A stretch of 64,000 bases of DNA from Neoscytalidium dimidiatum (GCA_037367355.1 CM074697.1:372001-436000), one strand, 5' to 3'; numbered from the stretch's first letter, positions 1 through 11,206 are shown. Made by a program: numbers and translations. Notes: generated by a model not told the origin, from the sequence alone.

Positions 1-276
1 CGATCATGTCTCCGTCAATTCTTTCCATTGCAATGTAAGTCCAGCCGTGCCATGTGAAGGAGCAGTAGACTTTTGGCACCGGAATAGAGGTATTCTGGCA
101 ATGAAACGCATGGAAGATGCCTCTGAGAGGTGCACGAGCGGTCCATACTTTACACAAAGTTTGCTGGAAAGCATGAGGACATTGCCTTTGCGGGGCCGAA
201 AGCGTTTGAGAAGCGCGATTAGGGTGAGAACACTGAATCTGCGTAGCCATGAGTTTTCGATTGGTATCGACTCCAT
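1..276 (-). pseudogene. APH-type (aminoglycoside phosphotransferase-like) kinase gene, 5' part, frame-broken, runs off the left edge
   Basis: Reading from 276 downwards, the first ~60 codons give a stretch ending in EASSMRFIA, the usual N-lobe start of fungal APH-family proteins. The reading then continues in another frame with TSIPVPKVYCSF and YIAMERIDG, the classic 'T-x-I-P-V-P-K ... ME-x-x-x-G' hinge region of the same family. The two halves abut near 78-90 with no room for an intron, so about one base is missing or extra. Either the gene is decaying or the assembly has an error there. The C-lobe with the catalytic loop lies outside the window. Family members are small-molecule or protein kinases of mostly unknown substrate in fungi. 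The family call rests on recognised motifs; pseudogene status is inference. Confidence 0.6.
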
Positions 277-2123
277 TTCTCAGTTTCTGGATGGTGTTTT
301 CTTTGGATTGGCTGTAGGATGTGCGTTGTGGAGACAAAGTAGTGGTTGCAGTCGATAACGTGTCTTAAGTTTTATCAGGCGATGCTGACTAATTGTCGCC
401 AAGCCTGTAGGATTGCTACTCGCATCAAAGATGCGTGTTGAGCACTCGCATATTCATTTATTGGTTGAATGATCTATTCAGCAAAAAGCAATTCAAAACA
501 GACAATACATAACTCCTTCGCTGTGTGCTTATCATTTACGCCTCCTTCGAGAAAGTCGAAGAATGCCGGATGGGCGACTAAGCCACGAAATTCATATCGA
601 TCACTTTGACTTTCCTCACCGGGCTTGCTGACAACTCATAATCACCACCCTGATACTCATTATCATCATCTTCCGCCATATCCGACCAGGTGTACTTCGT
701 GCCGATTGAGCGCTTCCAGGACGATTTCCTATAGCTAAGCATGGCTGGGGGGCCAGAGTTCTCTTTGCTAGCGTTTTCTTGATCCAGAAGATCGTGTGCC
801 GCCGTCTGGTCTTGCTCTGCTATCTTGGCGGGTAATTGGCGCTTGCTATCATTTAAGACATCGGATCCTTGGTGCTTTTTCTCAGTCGAGTGACGTGCTT
901 TCGGACAGTATCTGGCTTATCGCCTACAACAATACGAAAGAATATGTACCAGCAGTGGGCACCAGGCGAGAAAGGGAACGCAGGGTCAATGAAGTTCGCA
1001 CCATTCCCCATACCCTTTGCGAGTTTGTCCCAAACGCCTCTGTTTTTGGTCGGGTCGAGAATATCAACCGCTGCCAGAAGGAGCTATTGATCTCGAGGTT
1101 TAGCCTCTATCACACCGGTCACGGCGCGGGTTTTCAGCTTACATTAGTTAGATCAACCATGGCTTGAACGTGATCGGACGTCTTTCATTGATGGATATGG
1201 AGGCTGAGTTGAGAGCATTTACAACTACAAGAACGAAGCAAGCCTTCTGTACGTCCATGATATGTAGCAATGGCCAGTTCCGTTGATCTCTGCACTAGGA
1301 CACGATGCGTGAATGTTGCCTGGGGAACCGGGAGGAGCGGGAACATCTCCACAGCGATGGGAAGATAAACAGAGCCTCGCTAAGAAGAGCCTGGGGGCGG
1401 AATCAGGGGCGAAATCAGGGGTGGTAGATCCGTTCAAGGGAATAGAGCTGCTGGTTGCTGGGCTGAGTTTCTTTTTCCACATGAGGACCCCGGTCGAAAC
1501 CAATAGAATTGAGACATCTCCTGACTCGACGTGTCATATAATCAGATCTGCAGGCTCGGTCCACCAATTCTCACAGACAACACGTCACTCGCGCTTATCT
1601 TAAAATGCAGAGCCCCTGTGGCTTCCCTGGAACGCTGAAGCAAATGCTGTGCTACCTACTCTGTGACTCATTGATTAGTCGATCTTCTACCGGCCCCTTC
1701 ATCGTAGCACAAAGAAGGAAGACGAAAGATGCTGCATAACGGTAACGACAAGGGAAAATCATAGGGCAATCAAAAGATAGGAAAACAACCACATGTGGCA
1801 CGTGGTTTGTCGGCATGATTGAAATATTTCCTGGCAATTGGAGACAGGGATACTTAGGAATGGCCAGAGAGTTTTCAAAGTTCCGGAATCGCAGAAACAT
1901 AGGAATTTTGAGTCACTCGTTCGATGTAGACCGTGTAATCTGTCTAGAGATGGAACTGTGGAAAGCTGCCGAAGTGGATCGCTAATAGCCTCATGAGCTC
2001 GACCTGAAGAACCACATTTCCTGAGTGAAAAAGCACGCCATTTGATGTTGGCCTAATCCAACCGCAGCGGAAAAGACAATATCATGTTCGGTGTATGGAG
2101 TTGAAGAAGCCACATCCAGAATC
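277..2123. other. Intergenic, no gene seen
   Basis: About 1.85 kb with only short ORFs on both strands. None shows protein-like composition, splice-consistent extension or a family motif. No tRNA or repeat was recognised. It separates the broken APH-type gene from the tandem small-protein family. Confidence 0.5.
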
Positions 2124-2882
2124 TCAAACTTCCTCCGGCTCCTCGGCATCAGCGACCACCTCAGGCTCGGTCAGCTCGCCATTGCAATCAAAGAAACTAG
2201 CTTGAGGCTCGACCTCTCCATCTCCCATGCCCTTGTCCTTGTTGGCTTGACCCTCCATCTTGAGCTTCTTGGACTTGACAGCGGAGACGTTGTCGTCACT
2301 GTCGTTAATTTCCTCCTCATCCGTCTCCGGGTCCCGGTAGGAGCGCTTGCGTCCGGCAGTGCGCGTACTCTCACGCTTGGCAGTTGGAGTTTCGAAATGA
2401 ATGGTGTTGTCGGCGCTATCCTCGTTGTCGGACTCTTCTTTGAACCTCTTGCCGCGGCCAGTGCTGCGCTTGCCGGTGCTGCGAGCGCCGCCGCCGCTGC
2501 CGAGCTTGCGGCCGCGCGGGGTGAGGGGGACCGTGTTGGCGGGCACGACCTTGACAGCGTCGCCGTCGAAGATTCCTGCGGCCTTCTTGCGTGCGGCGCC
2601 GAGGCGGTGTGAGATGCTCTGAGATTTAGGGTCTGTAGAGAAAATTGTGAGTAAAGAAGTCTATGGTTGGTAAATGGAGGGGTCGTGCAGCGCACCGAGG
2701 CCCATAGCTATGTTCATCTTTCTGAGGACGTCACCGGAGAACTTCAGGTCGAATGCATTGAGTACGAGACTGAAGAGCTAATGGAAAAGGCAGATTAGAA
2801 TAAAATCTTGAATGTGACATGAGGTGAGGTGGGATCTTACTTTGGCGTCGGCCTCTGGATCCCACTTCATGGTCGGGGCCAT
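2124..2882 (-). CDS. Small acidic nuclear-type protein, tandem copy 1 (SANT/Myb-like N-terminus)
   Basis: Three exons: 2882-2841, 2777-2696 and 2632-2124, giving 210 aa. Both introns are GT-AG and the frame is kept. The N-terminus starts with W-x-x-E-A-D-x-K, followed by a helix with FDLKFS and, after intron 2, QSISHRLGAARKKA. This spacing resembles the compact one-domain Myb/SANT-like fold common in short fungal proteins. The rest is disordered, Lys/Arg- and acid-rich, with likely nuclear-localisation stretches and an SFFD motif near the C-terminus. Two relatives follow upstream at 3.5-4.7 kb in the same orientation with the same intron phases. DNA or chromatin binding is plausible but unproven, and I do not know a named orthologue. 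Confidence 0.8.
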
Positions 2883-3480
2883 TTCGAGTGGTTGTCTTGG
2901 AAAATTGGAGGCTACAGGAGTGGTAGAAGTAATCGTGATTCTTGAGGTTTAGGTTCGGTCGGTGGTCTAGCATCGATGTGGTGTCGAATAAATAGACGAA
3001 GAGAAGATCTGGATGATGTGGCTAAGCCGCATTTGGAAGCATTGATAGAGAACCCAAGACTCGGAGGTTACCGGTTATCACGCAATTCAGTTTCCTTATT
3101 ATCGCAGCTTTTGCCAACTTTTGTTTTTGCCCACTATTCTGCCTCACTTAACGTCCAAAGGATCACTCAGCAAGACCAAGTTCAGCCTTGGAAATGCAAG
3201 TAATTTACCATCTTCAAATAGTCTATTTTGTCAATGCGGGAAGAAGAGAATAATCTTCTGCCCTATAAACTTCGCGTGCGTCAGTAGTCAATAGATTTTC
3301 GAATATGAAGTATCGTGACCACCTTAGTGGATCAGTGTTGATCATTGATTCTACTAGTGCTTCATGCATCCGTTAATTGCCAGCTGAGCGCAGCAATGAA
3401 AGACCATGACTATCGCAGTTGAAGGGAAGGGTGCAGTCTTTCCAACAGGTCAACACCCTCGACCAGTTCTGAGGAAAGTA

Positions 3481-4046
3481 TCAAACTGCATCAGTATCAG
3501 ACTCCACTGCATAGTCCTCATTGTCGAAGAAAGAAGACTTCTGCTTGATGTTGGCGCCGAACTCCGTAGCTTCGTTATCCTCCACACTATCCGTCTTGCT
3601 AGTGAGAGCCTTAGGAGTCTTCAGAACCTTCTTCTTCTTAACTGGAGACTCTTCGTCATCGCCTGAGACATGACCCTCAGAGAACTTGCGCTTCGAGGCC
3701 TGGGTGCTCCTGGGCGTCTTCGGAGTGACCGGAGCGGAGTCGGACTTGGCGCCCACGGCCTTCTTGAGCTTCGCGAGACGGGAGCTGATGGACTGACCGG
3801 AGCATTCTGGGTCGGAAGAAGTTAGATATAATGAACAATATTGCAGGCGGAGGTGGAGGGTAGCCCACCAGGACCCATGTGAGCGTTCAGCTTATCCATG
3901 ACTTCTTTGCTGAACTTCAGGTCAAAGACCTGGAGTATTCCAACAAGCAGCTGGAAGGTCGTTAGAAATGTGTGGATATGACGTAATTGGTGATTTAGAG
4001 TCTTGGTTACCTTGGAGTCGGCCTCCGCGTTCCACTGCATCGGCAT
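3481..4046 (-). CDS. Small acidic nuclear-type protein, tandem copy 2
   Basis: Exons 4046-4011, 3950-3869 and 3806-3481 give 147 aa. An in-frame ATG at 4091 would add 15 residues; I chose the one at 4046 because it matches copy 1, where the start sits just before the W-x-x-E-A-D motif. Exon 2 is exactly 82 bases, as in copy 1, and again carries FDLKFS. Exon 3 begins with QSISSRLAKLKK, then a Ser/Thr-Pro-rich and Lys-rich stretch, and an SSFFD motif near the acidic C-terminus. Exon structure and motifs make it a clear paralogue of copy 1. The function is unknown; a SANT/Myb-like DNA-binding role is inference. Confidence 0.82.
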
Positions 4047-4411
4047 CTTCGTGGCGTTTACCGTTGCCTTCAGAGTAGTTTCGACGTGCAATGTAGAATG
4101 GCGTGCAAGAAAAGTTTGTCGGATGATAAAGTGAGCAACGGAATTTTGTGTAAAGCCGAGGCTGGAATCTCTTTGAGGAAGGGCAAAAACACCGGGCAGG
4201 ACGAGCCGCTACTCAGTTGAGGTGATGACCAATTAAGAATAAGTTCCAGAGCACGCCGTAGGAAAATCGTTTTATTTTGCAAACGCCCATATAACTATCC
4301 GCAAGTCCAGTGCAGACCTGCAAAGGGCATGAATCATGCTTGCCTGATGCCCAGTCTGGAACCGACGCCTTCTCAACTCCATAACATGTCTGAGCTGCTC
4401 TGAGGGAGTGT

Positions 4412-4743
4412 TCAAATGATCTCAATATCCAAAGCCCCCTCACCCTCCTCATCAAAGATGGACCTCCCCTGCTTGATGTCCAAACCCTGGACATTGCCAT
4501 CCTTATCCTCACCCTCACCCTCGGCCTCATTTACCAGCTCCTTCTTAAGCTTCTGCTTCTTGGACGGAGTCCGCTCGCTGTTGTCAGCCGAGCTATCGTC
4601 AGAGGCCTTCTTGCGCTTTCCGCGCTTCGCGTTCGTCGGAGTCTTCGGAGTTGAGGGAGTTGAGGTGCTGGATCCGGACTCTTTGGCAGCCACGGACTTC
4701 TTCAGCTTGAGAATGCGATAGGAGATAGACCGTCCAGTGCGTT
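4412..4743 (-). pseudogene. Tandem copy 3 of the small acidic nuclear-type family, missing exons 1 and 2
   Basis: Only the last exon is present: acceptor CAG just before 4743, coding to the stop at 4412. It begins in the same phase as the other copies with a GRSISYRILKLKK stretch, then a basic/acidic disordered region and a SIFD motif near the C-terminus. The sequence upstream resembles the intron of copy 2 as far as a GTGGAGGG-like stretch near 4820 and then diverges. I find no W-x-x-E-A-D or FDLKFS exon between there and 5488. A shortened 93-residue protein could still start at the ATG at 4693, so this is either a 5'-truncated pseudogene or a tail-only derivative. Confidence 0.65.
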
Positions 4744-4828
4744 CTGTAAAGTGAATTAGGTCAGAATTTAGTTTCCAGTGCTTGGATTATTCTTGCGTGC
4801 ATTATATTGCAACAAGTGGAGGGCTAAA

Positions 4829-5488
4829 GGAAATTTACGAATTTAGTGAAATTCAAAACGTGGATATGGGAGGAAGAATGTAGAACTGCGTCACAAGACC
4901 CTAAAGTGAAGGTAACCATTCGGGATGACATAGAATCACGAAACCAATAGAGGGACCTCTTCCTGGGTCAGGCTACAAACTATCACCCCGGGGGGCACTT
5001 TCCCTCCAGAAAATTGGGCATGTCTTTAACTCGATACAATTCCTTGCTCACTTTCTAATACGAATCAAGAGTATTTGTATTCCCAATGAGCCCCAACCCG
5101 AGGTTCCTAAAGGGAGAAGTATTTGAAGCAGCCAACACCAAGTCAATCTGCAAAAAAAAAAAAGTCTCTGGATTTACAGAAAACCAACTACAGCGGTAGC
5201 AAGACCATGACCGCCTAGCCAGACTCCGTTCCCACCAAAGCCTTCCAGAACAACTCTGCCCGTCATCGTCCTCGACTCCGCAACGCCCCCGCGGTCCACC
5301 TACCCGCCGCTATCACTTACCTAATCCCCGCACCAAACCGCACCCGGCAACCTCCGCTCCGAAACCACCGACCTGCCGACCGGCCGACCGACATCACATT
5401 TCCCACCCTCCGCCGCAGCCAGCATCACCACTACCGCCGCCTCCGCCGTACCACCGCCAATTCTCCTCGCGGTGCTCCAATCGCCACC
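4829..5488. other. Intergenic region and promoter of the bL36m gene
   Basis: No coding exon found. It holds the place where exons 1-2 of tandem copy 3 would be expected and the 5' flank of the plus-strand bL36m gene. The last 200 bases are strongly C-rich, as often seen just upstream of fungal housekeeping genes. Confidence 0.45.
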
Positions 5489-6004
5489 ATGCTCGCCCGC
5501 ACGACCCTCCTCCCGCTCCGGCGGACCCTCTTCGCCGCGACGCCGCGCTTCCTCTCCGCGACGACGACGACCACCGCCTCGCCGCTCCAAGCCCGCGCGC
5601 TCTCGCAATGGCGCTCGACCGCGCGCCCGACGATCTCCAGCGCGACGGCGACGACATCGTCGCTCCTCCAGCAGCAGATCCGGGGCATGAAGGTGCGCAG
5701 TAGCGTGAAGAAGCTGTGCGATGGATGCAAGGTACGAGGGTCCTATAGTTTACGGAAGGCAAAAAGGGCGATTGAGAGGAGGGGCAAGGTATACTGAGGG
5801 GGAGAGAAATGCGAATACTGACTAGCGAAAATTCGAATAGAGCGTCCGGAGGAAGGGTAAGCGCTATGTGTACATCATCTGCAGCAAGAACCCGAAGCAC
5901 AAGCAGAGGTACGTATCGACGCACACCCTTCGACGCGACCGAGCGGACTGCTTGCGTTTGGATACTGAGCTGACGGGCTGGTGGAAAATGATAGACAAGG
6001 TTGA
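5489..6004 (+). CDS. RTC6: Mitochondrial large-subunit ribosomal protein bL36m
   Basis: Exons 5489-5731, 5841-5908 and 5995-6004 give 106 aa. The first ~68 residues are an Ala/Thr/Arg-rich mitochondrial presequence. The mature part starts at GMKVRSSVKKLCDGCK, continues with VRRKGKRYVYIICS and ends NPKHKQRQG, the complete bL36 signature with its zinc-binding C-x-x-C...C...H residues. The last exon codes only for the end of Arg, then Gln-Gly-stop. It is kept because bL36 proteins almost always end in KHKQRQG. The product sits in the 54S subunit of the mitoribosome. The upstream part resembles the yeast Rtc6 arrangement (presequence plus bL36). Confidence 0.93.
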
Positions 6005-6401
6005 GGCTTCAATTTCCACGAATGGATGAGACGGGATGGACGCATTGCGGCTGGTGGAACAGTATAGAACGATAAGATTGCAGCACGCATAACGGTCACA
6101 TATTGACAGGATTGTATCATATGGCACATTGGCGTTTTTCCATACCTTCAAGAACAGGACAAAAAAGGGAACTTGTATACCACCTCCAAGACCAGTCACG
6201 CGCCTCTGAGAGGGTATTAGAGCAGTCATGTCGGAGGAATGGCAAGGGTAAACTCTACTTCAACGAAAATGTGCGAGCAGAGAGCAAAATCCATGACGCA
6301 TGCAATCCGTACGAATATCCTACACGACCATTACTCCTCACCAAACGCCAAGGAGTCATCCCAAAAAGCTCAAAGCAACGGAATAGTAAAGGAACACCAC
6401 T
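6005..6401. other. Convergent intergenic region
   Basis: About 400 bases between the 3' ends of the bL36m gene and RTC5. It should hold both 3' UTRs. No other feature seen. Confidence 0.4.
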
Positions 6402-8377
6402 CTACACACTCCCTCCGCTCCTCTCCTGCAGAAGGCCCGCCAACTTCAACAACTCCCTATCAGCATCGATATCGCCCGTGCCCAAATTGATCCGCCTCCG
6501 CGCTTCAGCCTCCCTCTCTTCCCACGCCCACGCCTTGCGTTGCGCCTCGGCCTCATCGTCCCCACCGCACCCCCACACCTCAATGGCATCGATGGCGAAG
6601 CGGTCCTGCCAGCTGCGGCCGCGGCGCTGCGGGTTCTCGGACGGGTGGAAGCTGCCGCCACCTTCAGCCAGGTGTGTGAAGATGCCGAACTCGAGGCCGG
6701 AGTCGAGGTGCAGCGAGACGGCGCCGAGTGGAATGGAGGCACCATGATTGCGGCCGTGCGCGCGCGACGTGTCGGCTTGCGGCACGGGCGACCCCAGGCC
6801 GATGCCGCTGGGGTGGTGCGGCGGCTTGTCAAAATAGATGTAATCGGTGCTCATGGTGGAGGCGTGGAAGAGGTCGTGGGTAGGGGAGAGCTGGAAGAGC
6901 GTCGTTGTCGCGTCGCCGAAGCAGGTTTTGGGCGTCGCCTTCCAGGGGCCTGGGATGTACGCGCCGAATGTGAGCGTCTGATTTGTCGCGTTGCTCGCGG
7001 GAAGATCGAGGCTGCTGGGAAGGCGCTTGGGCGGGAGCGAGTCAGCGAAGGCGCGTTCGCTGGGGTTGGAGGGTGTGTCGGAGAGGAGGCTGCCGGAGAC
7101 GAGGAGTATGGAGGGAGCCCGCCAGTTGAAGACGCTCTTCTCGAAGCTGCCCATGCTGAATCCGTGATTCCCTCCAGAATAAAGGGGCCTTAGGCGTCTG
7201 AAGAGGTTGTTCCCTTTGATGATGAACGAGAGCTGAGTCACCATATTTAGGTCCAAGATTTCACCTTCAGACAGAAGAATTGGTTCGGGAATTGGTATTT
7301 CTTTCTTTGGTGGAGATGTCTCTTTTGATGCAGGAGCTGCCTCGCCGGATGCTGACGCTGCGGAGCTTTTGCGCTTGGAGAGGTCGAAGTCTTTCGCGAA
7401 CAGGAAGTGCTCGAAGAGTGGATTAAGCCCATCGAACATGTAGGGCAGAGAGGATGAAACGACGGCATGAAAAGTCTTGTAATTCACTCCTGGGCTCTTT
7501 TCTACTCCGAAAGATGAAAGTATGTTATTCGCTGTTTCTCTTAGGCCTTTCAATCGCTTGTCTGTGAGTTGAAGACTGTATATGGCGAGGTCATCCTGGG
7601 CCTCCAAAGGAGCAATGAACAAGAGCAGCTGAATGAGTCGGAGGAAGTTGTCAGTGGGGATGATGGAGTGATGTAAGTTTGACTTCTCGCCCTGTTTGAA
7701 GACTTCGATCGCATCCATGGAATCGAGAGCAGCCAGCACTAGCTCGTCACCGTCGTCTTCATCACCATCATCATCGACAGGGGCATCAATCGCGAAACCG
7801 TCATAAGCAGCAGCCTCAGCAGAGCCGGTTCCCTTGTCTTTTGCATCGTCACCGGCAGCACTATTTCCATCCTTGGTAGCTTGCTGCAAGCCTCTGTCGT
7901 AGACAGCAAGGCTGCGATATATCTCTCTTATCCACACAGCGTCGCCCTTCTTCCCTAGAACGGGTGTATGTCTCCGTGTCAATAATGTGACCACTTTCAG
8001 CAGGTTATCTTTGTCAAGGATCGCGGGAGCTTGACTGGGGAATGGAAAGGCGCCGAGGTAGCTGGCCATGTGAAAGACTACAGAGCCTACGGCGAGGGCA
8101 TCGGGCAGAGCGAGAAAGCGGCATAATGTGGGTTCGCTCCAGTAGGCGATTCCAGAGGAGGAATCGGCAAGAGTTTTGAAGACGGATTTGTAGCAGTAGA
8201 GCTCAAGGGGTGTATAGCACTTATCGGCAAATCGGCGGACAAGCTCATGCGAAAGCTGCTCTAAGAAGGGGTCAGCACAAGAAGTGGCGGAGAATGAGGG
8301 AGTGGTCGGACGCCAGGGTCCAGGGCGAACTTACCGTAGGTCGGCGGGGGACCTTCCGAAGACGGCCCTTGACCCAT
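6402..8377 (-). CDS. RTC5: Rtc5-type TLDc-domain protein
   Basis: Two exons, 8377-8335 and 8260-6402, give 633 aa. The short first exon codes for MGQGPSSEG..., a glycine-2 start compatible with N-myristoylation. Exon 2 begins [21 protein letters not shown], typical of the N-terminal half of Pezizomycotina Rtc5. The TLDc domain occupies roughly residues 375-605; its start [19 protein letters not shown] and the late motif [11 protein letters not shown]...FHP are visible. Length fits the family. In yeast Rtc5 was named from a telomere-capping screen, and TLDc proteins as a class act on the vacuolar V-ATPase; a vacuole-associated role here is inference. It is convergent with the bL36m gene. Confidence 0.92.
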
Positions 8378-9701
8378 GGTGCCTGCAATGCATAGGAGGC
8401 CTTCGAGTCAATCGTGGGTGGGAGAGCGAGGTGGCGCGAGGAGGAGAAGCTGTCGCAGGAGCTGACACATGAAAGTCGTTGCGCGTCCGGGGAAGCGGCA
8501 CACCAGGCAGCTCCCGCGCGCCCCGCCAACGTCATCACTGCCAAGACATTCCGCCCCGCTCACGTACGATCTCTCCAGTCATGTCTCCGCAACTCTCCAC
8601 ATTCTACCCTTTCTCACCTCATTCGTAAGCTAAATTACAGTCTCGCTATATTCAATCAGCCATTGCCTAGGTTCTCCGTACCGCCCATCACGTCACAGTT
8701 CCGACCCACGCGAATACATCCCTTACGCGGAAAAGCAAGAATTCGTCGAATAGCTGTTTGCCAAAGCCTGGCCAGTTCTGAATCGTCTGACAGAGGAATG
8801 AAGTAATTAACAGACATTGATTATTGTGTTTTCTTTTGCTTCTCACACGCGATGCAATCAGCTCATCTCAAGCTGTATACTTCTGCAACGAGAAAAAAAA
8901 AAAGAAAAGGCTACTTATCTTCTGTGACTGGTTTTCAACAAGCGAGGAGATATATGAGATGAGGATATGATTTTGAGAAATGCAGGGCTTTCGGAACGGT
9001 TGTACCTCCGCTTCCACAATATAGCCCAAACTGCACCCCACCGCCACCACGACGCCGCATCCAGCGTGCTCAAACCCATCGTATGGATCGCTCAGCGGGC
9101 GACAGCGCTACGCCGACTCCACACTCATGATGATGGAATAAGAGGAAAACACGCCGATACACGAACCTTCAGCGGTGGGAGTGCGTAGATGTACGCGGGA
9201 GGCGCGGGACGGGTGCAGTAGATATGTTGTACGTCGTGCGAGACGTCGGAGATGTCGACTGGAGAGCCATGAATGTGGCGCATGTGGTCGGCGCAGGGAT
9301 TAGAGATGTATCGCCGCCACAGTGCATCGTTGAGCAGTTACAAGGTTGCATGGTTGGGAAGTGCGAGGGATTGGTGCTGGTTGTGCAGGTGGTCACGGCG
9401 AAGAGGAGGCAGCACGTGCCAGGGATATGAGACTGTAGAGATGAATGCACCTTCAGAACAAGATATCAATGTAATTTGTATCTCTGATGATAGTCAACCA
9501 TGATAAATGTCACCTCTTTCAAATTGCTGGCGCAAGTATGGGCAATGGAAGCACCTTTAATTTACTAGGCTATTCTTTACACGCTTAATGAAGGAAGCAA
9601 TGGAGAAAATGACTGTTAATTAATGCTACGAGTTCGTGTTCTTTGGCATGTGATGTTCAACTACCCTTCCGCAGTGCCTTCTAATGTGGTTTGCCACACT
9701 T
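8378..9701. other. Intergenic, no gene seen
   Basis: About 1.3 kb between the start of RTC5 and the end of the APH-like gene. Short ORFs on both strands have random composition. A short poly-A run lies near 8892. The first few hundred bases should include the RTC5 promoter. Confidence 0.4.
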
Positions 9702-11206
9702 CTAAGCCCTTCTCCGGATGTATTTCTTCCAACTTTCCACCACGTGACTTGAGAAGGCCTTCCATCCCGAGACTGGCTGTTGTTCTTGGTTGCCATCAAT
9801 TCCATACCCTTCAAGTGGGCCCTCGTCTGGACGGTCATCATTTGGGAAACTACTTTCCCTAAAGAGCCACAGATCATCCCAGGTTGCCTCAGGAGGATTG
9901 CTCGGAATCAGCACCGAGTGTACTTCGCGTACAGCTTTTCTCACAACCGCCTCTTGATGGTACGCCGTGGCTCTCATTTTCCCAAACCATCCAGCCATCT
10001 TCAAGCCAATGATTCCTACCACATGTCCATCCCTGACAATTATATTCGAGGGAGTGAGGTTGGTATGCACAAATCGCTCATCTGCTAGGCTTTTCCTGAA
10101 CGGGGGACGGTCGTGCCATTTTGGCGTGCAGAAGAGGATACCTTCCTCTACGAGTGGCATAAATCTTCGGCGAACATCACCTGCTGTGCAGAATGCAGGA
10201 ATTCGCGTGAAGCCGTTATGTGGGATGTTGTTGAGCATGTGAATAGCAAATCTTCGGACCTCTTGCTTGTAAACGTTCATCTGCTGCGCATCTGAAACCG
10301 ATTCCAGTCGCTGCCATTCAACGTCGAGCGCAGTGCCTGGTATGCGAGTCTGAATGGACACTTGACAGCCACCAATCTGGGGAAAAGTCAGCTCCGAATC
10401 GCCAAGATCTGGAAGCATTGTTCTCATACCCTGCCAATGAACAAGTAATAAGGCACCACGAATAAGTGCTGGCAGTATCGTCTGATCAGACGGCCTGCTT
10501 CTCTTGCGTTGTTGTCTTCTTGCTCGAACTTGTATCTGTCCCAATCTGGGTCTCCTTTGGGCCTCAGATGGTTCGACTTGACAATGAGAGTACCCAAAGC
10601 AAAGACGTCCCTACTTCCACCCTCGGGGCGAGCAATCATACGATTCTTTTCCGTGCATCTGGAAAGAACTTCAGCTCTCCAGAATGCTATCGCAGCCGCC
10701 GAAGTATCAGTAGGAGAAAAGACCGTAGCGACCATCATATCACTGGTTTGAGGAACATAGCGACCGTAACCAGGAAATGCGGCGTAGGGTCCAGTAGAAA
10801 AATTTCTCCCAGATGAGGTTTTCAAGTTAGAACCTTGAGGGGAGTCCTCCATGGCATCGTCAAAAAGCGGGTCTTGTCGTATTTCATCGTCCTCGTTTTG
10901 GCCCCCGTTCTGACCTCCATTGGTTTGGTCTCCCTGGTGCTGACCGTCTTGGGACTGGCTTTCTTGAGACTGGCTTTCTTGAGACTGGCTTTCTTGAGAC
11001 TGGCTTTCTTGAGACTGGCTTTCTTGGGACTGGCTATCCTGTGTTGAATTGTTCTGACTGGGGCCAGGATTACCTTGACTAGAGGTAGAAGTCTCAGGCG
11101 GCATGTTCTGAAGCTCAATGCCTTGAGCTGGGTTTCCCTGGGCTGGGTTGTTCTGAGTTGGGTTCATGATGACCTGTTGATCGGGATACGGTGTATCCGG
11201 CCTCAA
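9702..11206 (-). CDS. APH-fold pseudokinase-like protein with SQ-repeat N-terminus
   Basis: Two exons, 11206-10430 and 10376-9702 (53-base intron), give 483 aa. Residues ~1-110 are low complexity: NPAQG repeats, then five SQSQE units and a Gly/Gln/Asn stretch. Residues ~110-460 follow the fungal APH-like layout: a FALGTLIVKSN strand with the usual VK, a TRIPGTALDVEW hinge, and a catalytic-loop-like FVHTNLTPSN followed by GIIGLKMAGWF. Family members normally have H-x-D-x-x-x-x-N and then I-D-W/F at these places. Here the first Asp is Asn and the second is Gly, so phosphotransfer is doubtful. A binding or scaffold role is possible; the substrate is unknown. It is a distant relative of the broken gene at 1-276. 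Confidence 0.82.
10952..11037 (-). repeat. 15-bp in-frame tandem repeat coding SQSQE
   Basis: Nearly perfect 15-base units (plus strand gactggctttcttga), about five and a half copies, inside exon 1 of the APH-like gene. The period is a multiple of three, so copy-number changes keep the frame. Confidence 0.9.

Noticed and set aside
6540..7193. 217-codon plus-strand ORF inside RTC5
   Set aside because: Antisense shadow of the TLDc coding region.
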